This document shows positions 18,304 to 30,521 of a DNA stretch of 64,000 nucleotides, one piece after another. The notes beneath the pieces are model-generated. The model saw only the letters and a list, made by a program, of their open reading frames with translations, was not told where the DNA came from and searched no databases. Numbering within the stretch: position 1 is the stretch's first letter; every line of letters begins with the position of its first letter. This DNA comes from Nitratireductor sp. B36. Lineage in GTDB: Bacteria > Pseudomonadota > Alphaproteobacteria > Rhizobiales > Rhizobiaceae. The position numbers and the translations under genes were made by a program. Where the stretch lies: the NCBI RefSeq assembly GCF_020833685.1, contig NZ_JACKZY010000001.1:632578-696577 (forward strand), in the 5' to 3' direction.

Positions 18304-19049
18304 CAGACAAAAAACCAGACCTGAAAGGCCGGCTGGCTCTTGTCACCGGCGCATCCCGCGGCATTGGCTATTTTCTTGCAAAGGAACTTGCAGCCTGTGG
18401 CGCGCATGTCATTGCCGTGGCGCGTACCGTTGGCGGTCTTGAAGAACTCGACGATGAAATCAAGGCTGCAGGCGGCGAAGCCACACTTGTTCCGCTTGAC
18501 CTAACCGACATGGCCGGTATCGACCGTATTGGCGGCGCCATCCATGAGCGTTGGGGCAAACTGGATATCCTGGTCGCCAACGCCAGCATTCTCGGTGTGA
18601 TCGCGCCGCTGGGCCATGTCGAGGCCAAGGTCTTCGAGAAAGTCATGAACATCAACGTGACCGGCACATGGCGTTTGATCAGATCGGTGGATCCGCTGCT
18701 GCGTGCTTCAGACGCGGGGCGCGCGATCGTGATGTCGTCGGGAGCGGCACATTCCGCGCGCGCATTCTGGGGTCCCTATGCGGCCTCCAAGGCCGCCGTG
18801 GAGGCAATGGCGCGCTCCTGGGCCGATGAAACAAAGAACATGCCGCTGCGGGTCAATTCGGTAAACCCGGGTGCAACGCGAACGGCCATGCGCGCTCAAG
18901 CCATGCCAGGCGAGGACCCCGAGACATTGCCGCACCCCTCTGAAGTGGCCGCTAAAATCCTGCCGCTTGCGAGCCCTGCATTGACGGAAACGGGACTCAT
19001 CTTCGATGTGAGGAAAAACCGTTTCACCCGCTACCAGATGCCTGAATGA
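18300..19049 (+). CDS. Short-chain dehydrogenase/reductase downstream of purF
   Basis: 249 residues with the classical SDR fold. The cofactor motif TGASRGIG is near residue 17, NAS replaces the usual NAG, and the catalytic Ser-Tyr-Lys set is in MSSGAAHSARAFWGPYAASK. The ATG overlaps the purF stop by four bases, so it is cotranslated with PurF, a linkage I recall from other rhizobia. Its substrate is not evident and nothing suggests a purine-related role. A frame extending upstream into purF is not used. Confidence 0.88.
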   Translation: MTDKKPDLKGRLALVTGASRGIGYFLAKELAACGAHVIAVARTVGGLEELDDEIKAAGGEATLVPLDLTDMAGIDRIGGAIHERWGKLDILVANASILGVIAPLGHVEAKVFEKVMNINVTGTWRLIRSVDPLLRASDAGRAIVMSSGAAHSARAFWGPYAASKAAVEAMARSWADETKNMPLRVNSVNPGATRTAMRAQAMPGEDPETLPHPSEVAAKILPLASPALTETGLIFDVRKNRFTRYQMPE

Positions 19050-19251
19050 AGCGAATGCAGGCGCGGTTTCAAACCAGACTTCACGATTGACCTGCGGAAC
19101 GCTTTCGTTACCTTTCCACGCGGCAGCGGACGAAGAGGCCGCGCCGCGAGGGGCTGCGGAAAGATGTGCGTCTTGGACGCAACTGTCCGAAGATTGAGAA
19201 TGATGCCGGGCTGCACCCAAGGGTAGAGGACCGGCGATTGGGAGATGCGGC

Positions 19252-19917
19252 ATGATACTGATCATCGAATTCGTGCTGCTTGTCCTGGCGGTGTGGGCCG
19301 TCATGGCAGGCATCGTCCAGTATCGGCGCGGTGTCAGCTTTCATCAGGCGGCCTTGCATGCGCCTTTGAAACTTCTGTTTCGCATAAGCGATCGTGAGAT
19401 CGATGCGGCGCGAAAGGCCGACACACCGGTCATCTATGCCGTGTGGCATCAGTCCAGCCTCGACCCGGCAACGATGCTTGCGCTGTTGCCGGACGACACA
19501 CTGCATATTCTGGACGAAGCATCGGCGAAGTCACCCTTCCTCGAACCCTGGCGTGCGCTCGCGCGTACAATCGCCTTCAACGCGCATCATGTCTTTGTCA
19601 GCCGCAGGCTCGTACGCCGCCTCAAAGGCAATGGACGGCTTGCCGTCTACATGCCGGACGAGACGGAACCGGACACCAAGGCATTTCGCCTGTTTCGTGC
19701 CGTCGCGCGCATTGCGCTCAAGGCAGAGGCACATGTGGTTCCTGTCTATATGGAACGGCGCGGGCTCGTGCCCGCGCGCCACGTGCGCACCCTGCCCCCG
19801 ATGACAATCGAGGCCCTGATTGCACGCTCCGGCCGGGAAGAAATGCGCGCTTCCGAAGCCCTGTTTGGACGGATGATCGAGGTGCGCGGCGCACCGGCTC
19901 CGACGAGCGAGGCCTGA
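19252..19917 (+). CDS. Putative lysophospholipid acyltransferase-like membrane protein
   Basis: 221 residues. One N-terminal membrane segment (about 2-23) is followed by an acyltransferase-like core with an HX4D motif, His66 to Asp71 (WHQSSLDP). The second block, expected as EGTR or similar, appears as MPDETEPDTKAFR, so the match to PlsC is partial. It is convergent with pssA (ten bases apart) next to phosphatidylethanolamine genes, which fits a role in lipid assembly. It could also act on lipid A or another acylated product. Confidence 0.65.
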   Translation: MILIIEFVLLVLAVWAVMAGIVQYRRGVSFHQAALHAPLKLLFRISDREIDAARKADTPVIYAVWHQSSLDPATMLALLPDDTLHILDEASAKSPFLEPWRALARTIAFNAHHVFVSRRLVRRLKGNGRLAVYMPDETEPDTKAFRLFRAVARIALKAEAHVVPVYMERRGLVPARHVRTLPPMTIEALIARSGREEMRASEALFGRMIEVRGAPAPTSEA

Positions 19918-19927
19918 TCCTACAGGA

Positions 19928-20752
19928 TTATATCTGCTCTTCGCCGGCTTCTTCTGCCGCCTTTTTGTCTTCCAGTTCCGCGCGGCGGGCATAGGCCCGC
20001 ATGCTGAAGACAAGGAAGACCAGATAGCCGAGGGCTGAGACTGTAAGCGTCATCCAGGTGAAGCTGGTGAGAAGAAGTACGTAGAGCGCCAATCCCAGAA
20101 TCAGTGGAAGAACATATTCGCGCGGGACACGGCTCCCGGAGCTCTTTCCCGAATAGACTGGCAAGCGGCTGACCAACAAAAAGCCGATCAGAACAGTATA
20201 GGCTGAAGCGGCAAAGGCCATGGTGGTATCCGGCGCAATGCCCAAAAAGCCCAGGTAAACCGGCAGGAGCACAAGCGCTGCCCCGGCTGGAGCGGGAACT
20301 CCAACAAAATAATCCGTGTGCCAAGCAGGCCGATCGGGATCCTCAAGCATCACATTGAACCGGGCAAGCCGCAGACAACAGGCAATAGCAAACAGCAGTG
20401 CTGCAATCCAGCCGAGTGCGCCAGCCCTGTCCAGAACGTAGGCGTAAAGGACAAGCGCCGGCGCGACGCCGAAATTCACGATATCGGCGAGTGAATCCAT
20501 TTGCGCGCCAAATTTCGACGAGGCCTTGAGCATGCGCGCCACACGCCCGTCCACCGCGTCCAGAAAAGCCGCGATCAGAACCATGACCACTGCTGTTTCG
20601 ACGCGGTGCTCAAAGGCCAGTCGTATACCGGAAAGCCCAGCGCAAATTGCCAGAACGGTTATGACGTTCGGCACCAGCATGCGCAACGGAATTTCACTAA
20701 GTTTCGGCCCGCCCCCGCCATGCGGCTCGAATGGTGGAAAGGGGCCTGCCAT
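19928..20752 (-). CDS. pssA: CDP-diacylglycerol-serine O-phosphatidyltransferase
   Basis: 274 residues, about eight membrane segments. The CDP-alcohol phosphotransferase motif D-G-x2-A-R-x8-G-x3-D-x3-D is intact in VDGRVARMLKASSKFGAQMD plus the following SLAD. It makes phosphatidylserine, which the upstream gene product decarboxylates. The ATG overlaps the end of psd, so the pair is coupled. An acidic tail (EDKKAAEEAGEEQI) ends the protein. Confidence 0.93.
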   Translation of the reverse strand: MAGPFPPFEPHGGGGPKLSEIPLRMLVPNVITVLAICAGLSGIRLAFEHRVETAVVMVLIAAFLDAVDGRVARMLKASSKFGAQMDSLADIVNFGVAPALVLYAYVLDRAGALGWIAALLFAIACCLRLARFNVMLEDPDRPAWHTDYFVGVPAPAGAALVLLPVYLGFLGIAPDTTMAFAASAYTVLIGFLLVSRLPVYSGKSSGSRVPREYVLPLILGLALYVLLLTSFTWMTLTVSALGYLVFLVFSMRAYARRAELEDKKAAEEAGEEQI

Positions 20753-21450
20753 CAGGAAACCCTGACGATGGGCTGTTTCAGATCAGCTCCGAAAGCCGCG
20801 ATAACGGTCTCTCCTCCCACTGCGGTCTGTCCGACCGCCACACGGGGGACTGCACCGTGTGGCAGGTAAACGTCGACGCGGGATCCGAAACGGATAAGGC
20901 CGAAGCGCTCTCCTACAGTGATCTGGCCGGGCGCCTCCGCCCAGCAAACAATACGCCTCGCCACGAGGCCGGCGATCTGCACAACAGGAACCGGGCCGTG
21001 CGGGCTTTCGATCACAAGGCCATTGCGTTCGTTCTCGCTGCTCGCCTTGTCGAGTTCGGCGTTGAGAAACCGGCCCGGTCGATGCTCGATCAGAGAAATG
21101 CGGCCCCGCACCGGCGCGCGGTTGATGTGGCAAGAGAAGACATTCATGAAAACGGAGATGCGGGTCATCTCCCCCTCGCCCATCCCGAGCTCGGGCGGCG
21201 GGACTGCAGGGCCTACGAAGGACACCACCCCATCGGCCGGTGCGATCACCAAATTGTCGTCGACGGGGGTCACCCGCTCAGGATCGCGGTAGAAATAGAC
21301 GCACCAGGCAGTGAGTATCAGACCGATCCAGAACAACGGTCCCCAGATCAGCCCGAGGACAATGGTTGCGCCGGCGAAAGCCGCAATAAAGGGATACCCT
21401 TCGCGGTGGATCGGCACCAGCGTGTTGCGGATCGTGTCAATCAGGCTCAT
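20752..21450 (-). CDS. psd: Phosphatidylserine decarboxylase proenzyme
   Basis: 232 residues, the short type common in alphaproteobacteria. Self-cleavage at Gly-Ser in [12 protein letters not shown] creates the pyruvoyl group. An N-terminal membrane segment pair (about 17-50) anchors it. With PssA it completes phosphatidylethanolamine synthesis. The 3' end overlaps pssA by one base. Confidence 0.93.
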   Translation of the reverse strand: MSLIDTIRNTLVPIHREGYPFIAAFAGATIVLGLIWGPLFWIGLILTAWCVYFYRDPERVTPVDDNLVIAPADGVVSFVGPAVPPPELGMGEGEMTRISVFMNVFSCHINRAPVRGRISLIEHRPGRFLNAELDKASSENERNGLVIESPHGPVPVVQIAGLVARRIVCWAEAPGQITVGERFGLIRFGSRVDVYLPHGAVPRVAVGQTAVGGETVIAAFGADLKQPIVRVS

Positions 21451-21592
21451 CGGCGGCCACTTTCAAACTGAATGAATGTGCCGCCTTGGTAACGGAATCC
21501 GGGTTCTCCCGCAACGCATCAACCGGCCTGACGGCGCGTTTCCAACATCTGTGTGCGTTTGCGCTGCGTTTCAGAATGCAGTGCCGATGTCA

Positions 21593-23470
21593 TCAATATG
21601 CCGGTTGCCGGCGAACCACCACGCCCATTTCATCCGTCTCTCGCGCCTTGCGCAAACGCTCCTCGGCTTCGGTGGCTTCACGCTGCCTGTTCCACATTTC
21701 GGCATACAGACCGCCTGCCGCGAGAAGGTCGCCATGGCGACCCCGTTCGGCGATTTCTCCGCCTTTCAACACAATGATCTCATCTGCATTGATCACCGTC
21801 GAAAGCCGGTGCGCAATCACCAATGTGGTGCGGCCACGGCTGACCGTGTCAAGCGCCGTCTGTATTTCCTGTTCCGTATGCGTATCCAAGGCTGACGTGG
21901 CTTCGTCAAGCAAGAGGATGGGCGGTGCCTTGAGGATCGTGCGGGCAATGGCGACACGCTGCTTTTCACCGCCAGAAAGCTTCAGCCCGCGCTCACCGAC
22001 CATCGTGTCATAACCCTCCGGCAAACTCTCGATGAAGGAACCGATCTGCGCCAACTCGGCTGCCTTGCGCACCTCTTCATCGGTGGCGTCAGGCCTGCCG
22101 TAACGAATATTGTAGGCTATGGTGTCGTTGAAGAGCACCGTATCCTGCGGAACCATCCCGATAGCCGCACGCAGGCTCTCTTGCGTCACGTCCTTCACAT
22201 TCTGTCCATCGATCGTGATCTCGCCGCTCTGGGCATCGTAGAAGCGGAAAAGAAGGCGTGAGATGGTGGATTTCCCAGCCCCCGAAGGGCCAACAACCGC
22301 GACAGTCCTCCCGGCCGGGATTTCGAAGCTTATGCCTTTGAGGATGGGCCGTTCAGGATCATAGGAGAAGCGCACATTCGCGAAGCGTACGTCGCCCTTC
22401 TCAACCGCAAGCGTCTTTGCATCGGGCTTGTCGGTGACCTCGGCCTGAACATCGAGAAGATCGAACATCTGCTCGATATCGGTCAGACCCTGGCGGATTT
22501 CACGGTAGACAAAACCAATGAAATTCAGCGGAATGGAAAGCTGCATCAGCATGGCGTTGATGAAGACGAAATCACCCACCGTCTGCGTGCCGCGCATCAC
22601 TTCGTAGGCAGACAGTCCCATGGCGGCTGTCATTCCAAGGCCCAGAATGACGCCCTGGCCGAAATTGAGCCAGCCCAGAGATGTCCAGGTGCGGGTGGCT
22701 GCGTCCTCGTAGCGCGCCATCGACCGGTCGAAACGCCGGGCTTCCATGGCTTCATTGTTGAAGTACTTCACCGTTTCAAAATTGAGCAGGGAATCGATGG
22801 CCTTGGTGTTGGCGTCGGTGTCGGAGTCGTTCATCTGCCGACGAATTCCGATGCGCCAGTCACTCGCCCGGATCGTGAACCAGGTGTAGAGCCAGACCGT
22901 AACGGCAATGATCGCAACGTAGACCCAGCCATAGGCGAATGCGAAAATGCCTGCAGCGAGAACGAATTCGAGAACCGTGGGAATCGAGTTCAGAATCGTG
23001 AACCGGACGATCGTGTCGATACCCTTGGTGCCGCGCTCGATGATGCGTGACAGCCCGCCTGTGCGTCGCTCGAGATGAAAGCGAAGCGACAACTGATGCA
23101 TGTGAACGAAGGTGCGGTGAGCAAGCTGGCGTACGGCATGCTGCCCCACACTTGCAAAGAGCGCATCGCGCAATTGGTTGAAACCAAGTTGAACGACACG
23201 CACGACATTGTAGGCCACGACCAACATGATGGGTCCGGCCAGCATGGCGGGCAGAAAGCCGGGTGCCTCACCTTCCCCGGAAAGTGCATTTGTGGCCCAT
23301 TTGTAGAAATAGGGCACAAAAACCAGAATGACCTTGGCAAGCACCAGGAAAAAGGCGGCTATAACGACACGCCGTTTCAAATCCGCCCGATGAGATGGCC
23401 ACATATAGGGCCAGAGATTGCGCAGGGTCTGGAAGGTCGAGCCCTCAGCGGATACGGTTTTACTGCTCAT
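21593..23470 (-). CDS. ABC exporter of the Atm1/heavy-metal type (fused membrane and ATPase domains)
   Basis: 625 residues. A six-helix ABC membrane domain (about 1-340) is joined to an ATPase with Walker A GPSGAGKSTISRL, signature LSGGEKQRVAIAR and Walker B LLLDEATSALD. Sequence such as FETVKYFNNEAMEARRFD is characteristic of Atm1/HMT1 exporters, which move glutathione-linked metals or sulfur species. The ATG at 23470 overlaps the end of arsR by 11 bp and fits the family better than an ATG 42 bp upstream. Linkage to an ArsR-type regulator with a cysteine cluster supports metal-related export; the substrate is inference. Confidence 0.88.
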   Translation of the reverse strand: MSSKTVSAEGSTFQTLRNLWPYMWPSHRADLKRRVVIAAFFLVLAKVILVFVPYFYKWATNALSGEGEAPGFLPAMLAGPIMLVVAYNVVRVVQLGFNQLRDALFASVGQHAVRQLAHRTFVHMHQLSLRFHLERRTGGLSRIIERGTKGIDTIVRFTILNSIPTVLEFVLAAGIFAFAYGWVYVAIIAVTVWLYTWFTIRASDWRIGIRRQMNDSDTDANTKAIDSLLNFETVKYFNNEAMEARRFDRSMARYEDAATRTWTSLGWLNFGQGVILGLGMTAAMGLSAYEVMRGTQTVGDFVFINAMLMQLSIPLNFIGFVYREIRQGLTDIEQMFDLLDVQAEVTDKPDAKTLAVEKGDVRFANVRFSYDPERPILKGISFEIPAGRTVAVVGPSGAGKSTISRLLFRFYDAQSGEITIDGQNVKDVTQESLRAAIGMVPQDTVLFNDTIAYNIRYGRPDATDEEVRKAAELAQIGSFIESLPEGYDTMVGERGLKLSGGEKQRVAIARTILKAPPILLLDEATSALDTHTEQEIQTALDTVSRGRTTLVIAHRLSTVINADEIIVLKGGEIAERGRHGDLLAAGGLYAEMWNRQREATEAEERLRKARETDEMGVVVRRQPAY

Positions 23471-23819
23471 TCGCTTCGGCCTCGTGGTTTGATTCTCTGC
23501 TTTTCTTGGCATCGATACAGGTCTGCGTGAGACGAGCCAGGGATCCGGTCAGGCTCTGGAGAGCTTCTGTATCAACCTCGTAGCGCGAACTCTGGCGCTC
23601 TGGACGCACATGCACGAGACCTGCATCCACGAGCACTTTCAGATGCTGGGATACCGTGGATTGGGCCAGATGAAGATGCTTTACCACATCCTTGCAGCAG
23701 CACGCGTGATAGCCGGAAAGATGCTTGAGTATCTCTATCCGCGCGGGGTGAGACAACGCATTCAACCCCTTCGTCATGGTGTGATGCGCGCAGCACGTAT
23801 CCGGCATTGCTCGCCGCAT
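23460..23819 (-). CDS. ArsR/SmtB-family regulator with cysteine clusters
   Basis: 119 residues. The winged helix (about 20-90) contains ALSHPARIEILKHLSG, the recognition helix LAQSTVSQHLKVLVDAGLV and the wing RPERQSSRYEVD. Cysteines occur in an N-terminal DTCCAHH and in ACCCKDVV at the position where ArsR-type sensors often bind metals. Its 3' end overlaps the Atm1-type exporter gene, so both are on one transcript. A 47-bp palindrome ends two bases before the start codon and probably holds its operator. The metal or thiol ligand is unknown. Confidence 0.88.
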   Translation of the reverse strand: MRRAMPDTCCAHHTMTKGLNALSHPARIEILKHLSGYHACCCKDVVKHLHLAQSTVSQHLKVLVDAGLVHVRPERQSSRYEVDTEALQSLTGSLARLTQTCIDAKKSRESNHEAEANEQ

Positions 23820-23821
23820 GG

Positions 23822-23868
23822 CCTGGCCCTTTCATCGTTTATCGGCGATATACGATGAAAGGGCCAGG
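23822..23868. promoter_or_regulatory. 47-bp near-perfect palindrome at the arsR start
   Basis: 22 of 23 base pairs match around the central G at 23845; the only mismatch is T23839 opposite T23851. The core TATCGGCGATA resembles ArsR-family operators. The arms CCTGGCCCTTTCATCGT and ACGATGAAAGGGCCAGG extend the dyad well beyond a normal operator and cover the arsR ribosome-binding region. It may act as DNA operator, RNA hairpin or both. Confidence 0.75.
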
Positions 23869-23900
23869 ACTTTCAAGACCTGCGAGAATTTTGTTGCCGG

Positions 23901-25385
23901 CTAGTTTGAGCTTTCCGGTTTGACCGCCTGATCTTCGATGGCATCCATATCGGCGGCTTCCCCTTCCTCTGTGCTCTCTGGAACGGCGAAAACCTGGCCC
24001 GGCCAGATGCGGTCGGGGTCTTCGATCTGATCCTGATTGGCGAGATAGAGCGTGGTGTATCGAATGCCACGACCATAGACCCGCCGGGAAATATGCCAGA
24101 GCGTATCGCCGCGCCGGATAATCACGGAACCATCGGCCGGAGCAAGCTTTGGTGCCGTCGTCTCGTCGGGGCCGGAAGCAGCAGCGCCGGGCGCTGCCGT
24201 CTGTTCCTCACCGGCCTTGGGTGCCTCGGTCGATGGAGAAGGAGTGTCCTTTTCATCGGAGACATCGTTGCGCACCTGGGAACCGGAATTCGCAGCAGCG
24301 ACCGCCGCCACCTGCTCACCCTCTGCCCGCGTGAAGGGCACGGCTGCGCGCGCAATGACGGTGCGGCCGTCATCTGACAGCATGTCGGCACGCACGATAT
24401 AGTCACCTGTCGGGAGTTCACGGGTGGCTTCGATCAGAAAGCGTCCGTTGGGTGTGGTGACCGTTTCTCCCAGAAGAATCTGGTTCACGTAAATACGGAT
24501 TGTGCTGCCGGGTTGAGCAGCACCGGCAACGAAAACCTGGCGTCCGTCAATCTCGACCGCTTCGATGAAGGGGGTTTGAGGGCTCGCCGCTGGCGGTGAT
24601 GTTTGTTCTGCTGCCGGCGCAGTCTCTTCCGTCGGCGGGTTCATGGCCTGGACGTTGGCTGGCGCCGGTTCGCCCTGTGGCGTTTCTTCCGGGAGCGCTT
24701 TTTCCTGACCTGCTGGTGTGGCTTCGGCCGCCTCTTCCACTTCCAGCTGCGCCCTGCCCTCTTCGGGGGTCTTGGCTTCAGGCACCGTGATCAGGCGGCT
24801 CGGCGCACCTGGCTGATCGACAAGGGCAAGCACCTGCCCGGATTCGCTATCGGGCACTGTGACGATTGCTGTTTCGACGGATGTGGCGGCGAGATTTTCA
24901 GGTGTCGTCGCCCGCAAAACGATTTGGTAGTCGCCCGGCGAGAGGGGCTCTTCAAGCACAGCTGCGAAATCACCCGAAGGACCGCTTGTCGTGGTTCCGA
25001 GAACCGTCGCGCCATTAATGATCTCCACCCGGGCGTTGGGCGCTGCCTTGCCGGCGATAACCATCGATCCGTTCGGTTCGACTCGCACAATGTCGAAGGT
25101 TGGCGGTTCAATCTCCTGTGCAGATTTCAGGGTGTCAGACGCCCTGTTTTCCGCCTTGTCATCGTCCGCACTTTCCAGGCGCGCTTCCTTTGTGCCGGCG
25201 CCTGTGCCCGCGGCATCCTGCTTGGCGGAGTTCGAAGATGCATCCGGCCCAGGAGACGGCGCCGATGACAAACCTGCCTGTTGCGGCACCTGGGTCTCGA
25301 AAGCGCCCATAACATACGCTGCCCCGAGACCCGCCACGACAGCGCCGGAGAGAAAAAGAAGCCCCTTTAAAGGTGTCAAGCCCAT
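23901..25385 (-). CDS. Membrane-anchored LysM protein with Ig-like repeats
   Basis: 494 residues. The start at 25385 puts a single membrane anchor at about residues 5-25 (GLLFLSGAVVAGLGAAYVMG), followed by a long Pro/Ala/Glu-rich linker. Two similar Ig-like modules occur (VEPNGSMVIAGKAAPNARVEI and VEIDGRQVFVAGAAQPGSTIRI), each followed by TTTSGPSGDF- or VTTPNGRFLI-type strands. The C-terminal LysM (SVIIRRGDTLWHISRRVYG) binds peptidoglycan. It is probably an envelope-spanning structural or scaffold protein. The reading frame runs 150 bp further upstream but that part is unlikely to be translated. Confidence 0.82.
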   Translation of the reverse strand: MGLTPLKGLLFLSGAVVAGLGAAYVMGAFETQVPQQAGLSSAPSPGPDASSNSAKQDAAGTGAGTKEARLESADDDKAENRASDTLKSAQEIEPPTFDIVRVEPNGSMVIAGKAAPNARVEIINGATVLGTTTSGPSGDFAAVLEEPLSPGDYQIVLRATTPENLAATSVETAIVTVPDSESGQVLALVDQPGAPSRLITVPEAKTPEEGRAQLEVEEAAEATPAGQEKALPEETPQGEPAPANVQAMNPPTEETAPAAEQTSPPAASPQTPFIEAVEIDGRQVFVAGAAQPGSTIRIYVNQILLGETVTTPNGRFLIEATRELPTGDYIVRADMLSDDGRTVIARAAVPFTRAEGEQVAAVAAANSGSQVRNDVSDEKDTPSPSTEAPKAGEEQTAAPGAAASGPDETTAPKLAPADGSVIIRRGDTLWHISRRVYGRGIRYTTLYLANQDQIEDPDRIWPGQVFAVPESTEEGEAADMDAIEDQAVKPESSN

Positions 25386-25416
25386 AAACCCACGATAGTC
25401 CCTTTGTGAAAGGCTG

Positions 25417-25434
25417 TAACGCTTTTTCGCGTTA
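25417..25434. repeat. Inverted repeat in the LysM/LOG divergent gap
   Basis: TAACGC (25417-25422) and GCGTTA (25429-25434) with a six-base spacer, 32 bp upstream of the LysM-protein start. It may be a regulatory site for one or both divergent genes. Confidence 0.3.
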
Positions 25435-25495
25435 GCGACAAGAAAAAGCCATCGCCCTCTTGACCGCGATGGTGGCGCGGATGAGCAATGATTGC

Positions 25496-26107
25496 ATGAG
25501 CAAAATTGAGTCGATTTGCGTTTATTGCGGTTCAAGCAATGGGCGCCATGAACGGTATTTTCAGGCGGGGCTTGCGCTGGGACGCGATTTGGCGAAGGCG
25601 CGCCTTCGACTTGTCTATGGTGCGGGAACCAAGGGCATCATGGGCGCCGTTGCCCGAGGCACCATGGACGCCGGAGGAAAGGTAACCGGCATTATTCCCA
25701 AATTCCTCATCCGCCGTGAAGCCAACGAGGTCGATCTGGCGGAGTTGGATGAACTGATCGTCACCGACGACATGCACCAGCGCAAGCACACCATGTTCGA
25801 GCGCTCAGACGCGTTTGTCGCCCTGCCGGGCGGCATCGGGACGTTGGAAGAAATTGTCGAGATCATGACCTGGGCCCAGCTTGCCCGACACGACAAGCCC
25901 ATGGTCTTTGCCAATATAGGCGGGTTCTGGAATCCCCTCCTGACACTGATCGATCATATGAAACAGGAAGGTTTTGTGCATTCCGACCACCGTGTCCGTC
26001 CCATTGTGGTGAATGAGGCTCGGGACATCGTTCCTGCTATTCTCCAAGCAGCTGAACAGCGCGCTTCCACCAATGGTGAGGACCAGGCGGTCATCGACCG
26101 GCTTTAA
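25496..26107 (+). CDS. LOG-family nucleoside-monophosphate phosphoribohydrolase
   Basis: 203 residues, Rossmann-like. The signature PGGIGTLEEI and the upstream RKHTMFERSDAFVALPGG are diagnostic of the LOG/YvdD family, which releases the base from nucleoside 5'-monophosphates; some members make cytokinins. The opening SICVYCGSSNG is typical. I chose the ATG at 25496; ATGs at 25460 and 25481 are in frame. It is divergent from the LysM gene and ends 234 bp before a terminator. Confidence 0.9.
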   Translation: MSKIESICVYCGSSNGRHERYFQAGLALGRDLAKARLRLVYGAGTKGIMGAVARGTMDAGGKVTGIIPKFLIRREANEVDLAELDELIVTDDMHQRKHTMFERSDAFVALPGGIGTLEEIVEIMTWAQLARHDKPMVFANIGGFWNPLLTLIDHMKQEGFVHSDHRVRPIVVNEARDIVPAILQAAEQRASTNGEDQAVIDRL

Positions 26108-26340
26108 TTCTCCACAGCTTTCCTGCAGTTGCGAGGGATTGTCATCGCCCCGTTACGCAAGTGCCGTGTCACTGTAACACTGGGCTGCTTGGCTCTCATG
26201 GCGCGGTGTAGGGCTTATGCATCCCAATTCAACTGCCGGGCCAGATTGTTTTTTATGTTCCCGGTTCCGCTTGCTCCGCGCAGCCGTCCCTGACCCGTCG
26301 ATGTCCGCCGCACCCCTTCCAGACATCACGGGCTTTTCTT

Positions 26341-26378
26341 GCCGCCCCTCATTCAGCTTTTGGGGCGGCTATTTTTTT
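26341..26378 (+). terminator. Terminator between LOG gene and rarD
   Basis: GCCGCCCC (26341-26348) pairs with GGGGCGGC (26362-26369), followed by TATTTTTTT. It serves the plus-strand LOG transcript and overlaps the rarD stop codon, so it may also affect the convergent rarD transcript. The gap 26108-26340 shows nothing else recognisable. Confidence 0.8.
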
Positions 26379-27289
26379 GCCCGGCGCGCATCCCGCAGCA
26401 TCGACCAGCTATAGAGGGCAAGGGCTGCCCAAATGAGAGCGAACGCTACCGCCTTGACGCCTCCGAAAGGCTCCTTAAAGACAAACACCGCGATCAGGAA
26501 GATCATGGTCGGCGCGGTGTACTGCATGATGCCGATCGTTGAATAGCGCAGCAATTTGGCACCCATGGCGAACAGGATAAGCGGAATGGCCGTAACCGGA
26601 CCGCAACCGATCAGCAGCGCGATGTCGCCCGGGTTTGACAGTGTAAAGTGCGCCCCACCCTTTGCACCCAGCCACAAGAGATAACCAAGGGCTGGAAGCG
26701 CAAGGATCAAGACTTCAAGAAAAAAACCCTGGCTCGGACCAATCGGCAGGGTTTTGCGCAAAATGCCATACGCGGCAAAGCTGAACGCCAGACTGAGGGA
26801 CACCCAGGGCAGCCCGCCCGCATCCGTGGTCAGGATCAAAACGGCGAGGCCGGCAAGGCAAACCGCCGCAATCTGGTACCGGTTCAGCCGCTCACCAAGA
26901 AAAAGCGCCGCCATGGCGATGCTGACCAGCGGGTTGATGTAATAGCCGAGCGCAGTTTCGACGGCGCGGTCCACGGAAATTGCCCAGACGTAAATACCCC
27001 AATTGACGGAGATAATCGCCGCCGTCAGCGCCGCCATCAGCAGTGTGCGTGGTGAGCGAAGCGCCTGACGGATATCGGCCGTGCGTCCCAGAAGATAAAG
27101 GATGATGGCCGCCACCGGCAGGGACCAGAGAACGCGGTGAGCCACAACCTCCGTGGCGGGGATATGGGACACGAGTTTCATATAAAGAGGCAGAAAGCCC
27201 CACAGCCCATAGGCGGACAGTGCGAAGAAAAATCCGCGCATGGCATCGTTTCGGTCCGCATCAAGCGGCTTCTCTGCAATCTCGGACAT
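26369..27289 (-). CDS. rarD: RarD-type EamA-family transporter
   Basis: 306 residues, ten predicted membrane segments in two EamA-like halves. The opening GFFFALSAYGLWGFLPLYMKLV and the block RVLWSLPVAAIIL match RarD proteins, annotated as chloramphenicol-sensitive or drug/metabolite exporters. The start MSEIAEKPLDADRNDAMRG is preceded by GGAAAGC; the open frame extends 75 bp upstream. The true substrate of RarD proteins is mostly unknown. Confidence 0.88.
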   Translation of the reverse strand: MSEIAEKPLDADRNDAMRGFFFALSAYGLWGFLPLYMKLVSHIPATEVVAHRVLWSLPVAAIILYLLGRTADIRQALRSPRTLLMAALTAAIISVNWGIYVWAISVDRAVETALGYYINPLVSIAMAALFLGERLNRYQIAAVCLAGLAVLILTTDAGGLPWVSLSLAFSFAAYGILRKTLPIGPSQGFFLEVLILALPALGYLLWLGAKGGAHFTLSNPGDIALLIGCGPVTAIPLILFAMGAKLLRYSTIGIMQYTAPTMIFLIAVFVFKEPFGGVKAVAFALIWAALALYSWSMLRDARRAKK

Positions 27290-27399
27290 GAGCTTTCCAC
27301 GAGAGCCCGACCGGGGGCGACAGGCATTCTCACATCCTGTCACACCGCTCTGGATCGGCGCCATTTCATTTTATTGGTCCAGCGATCAGCGCACCACAA

Positions 27400-30486
<3,087 letters not shown>

Positions 30487-30521
30487 TAGATGCCCCTCCT
30501 AGCGAATGTAAATCCTGTCTT

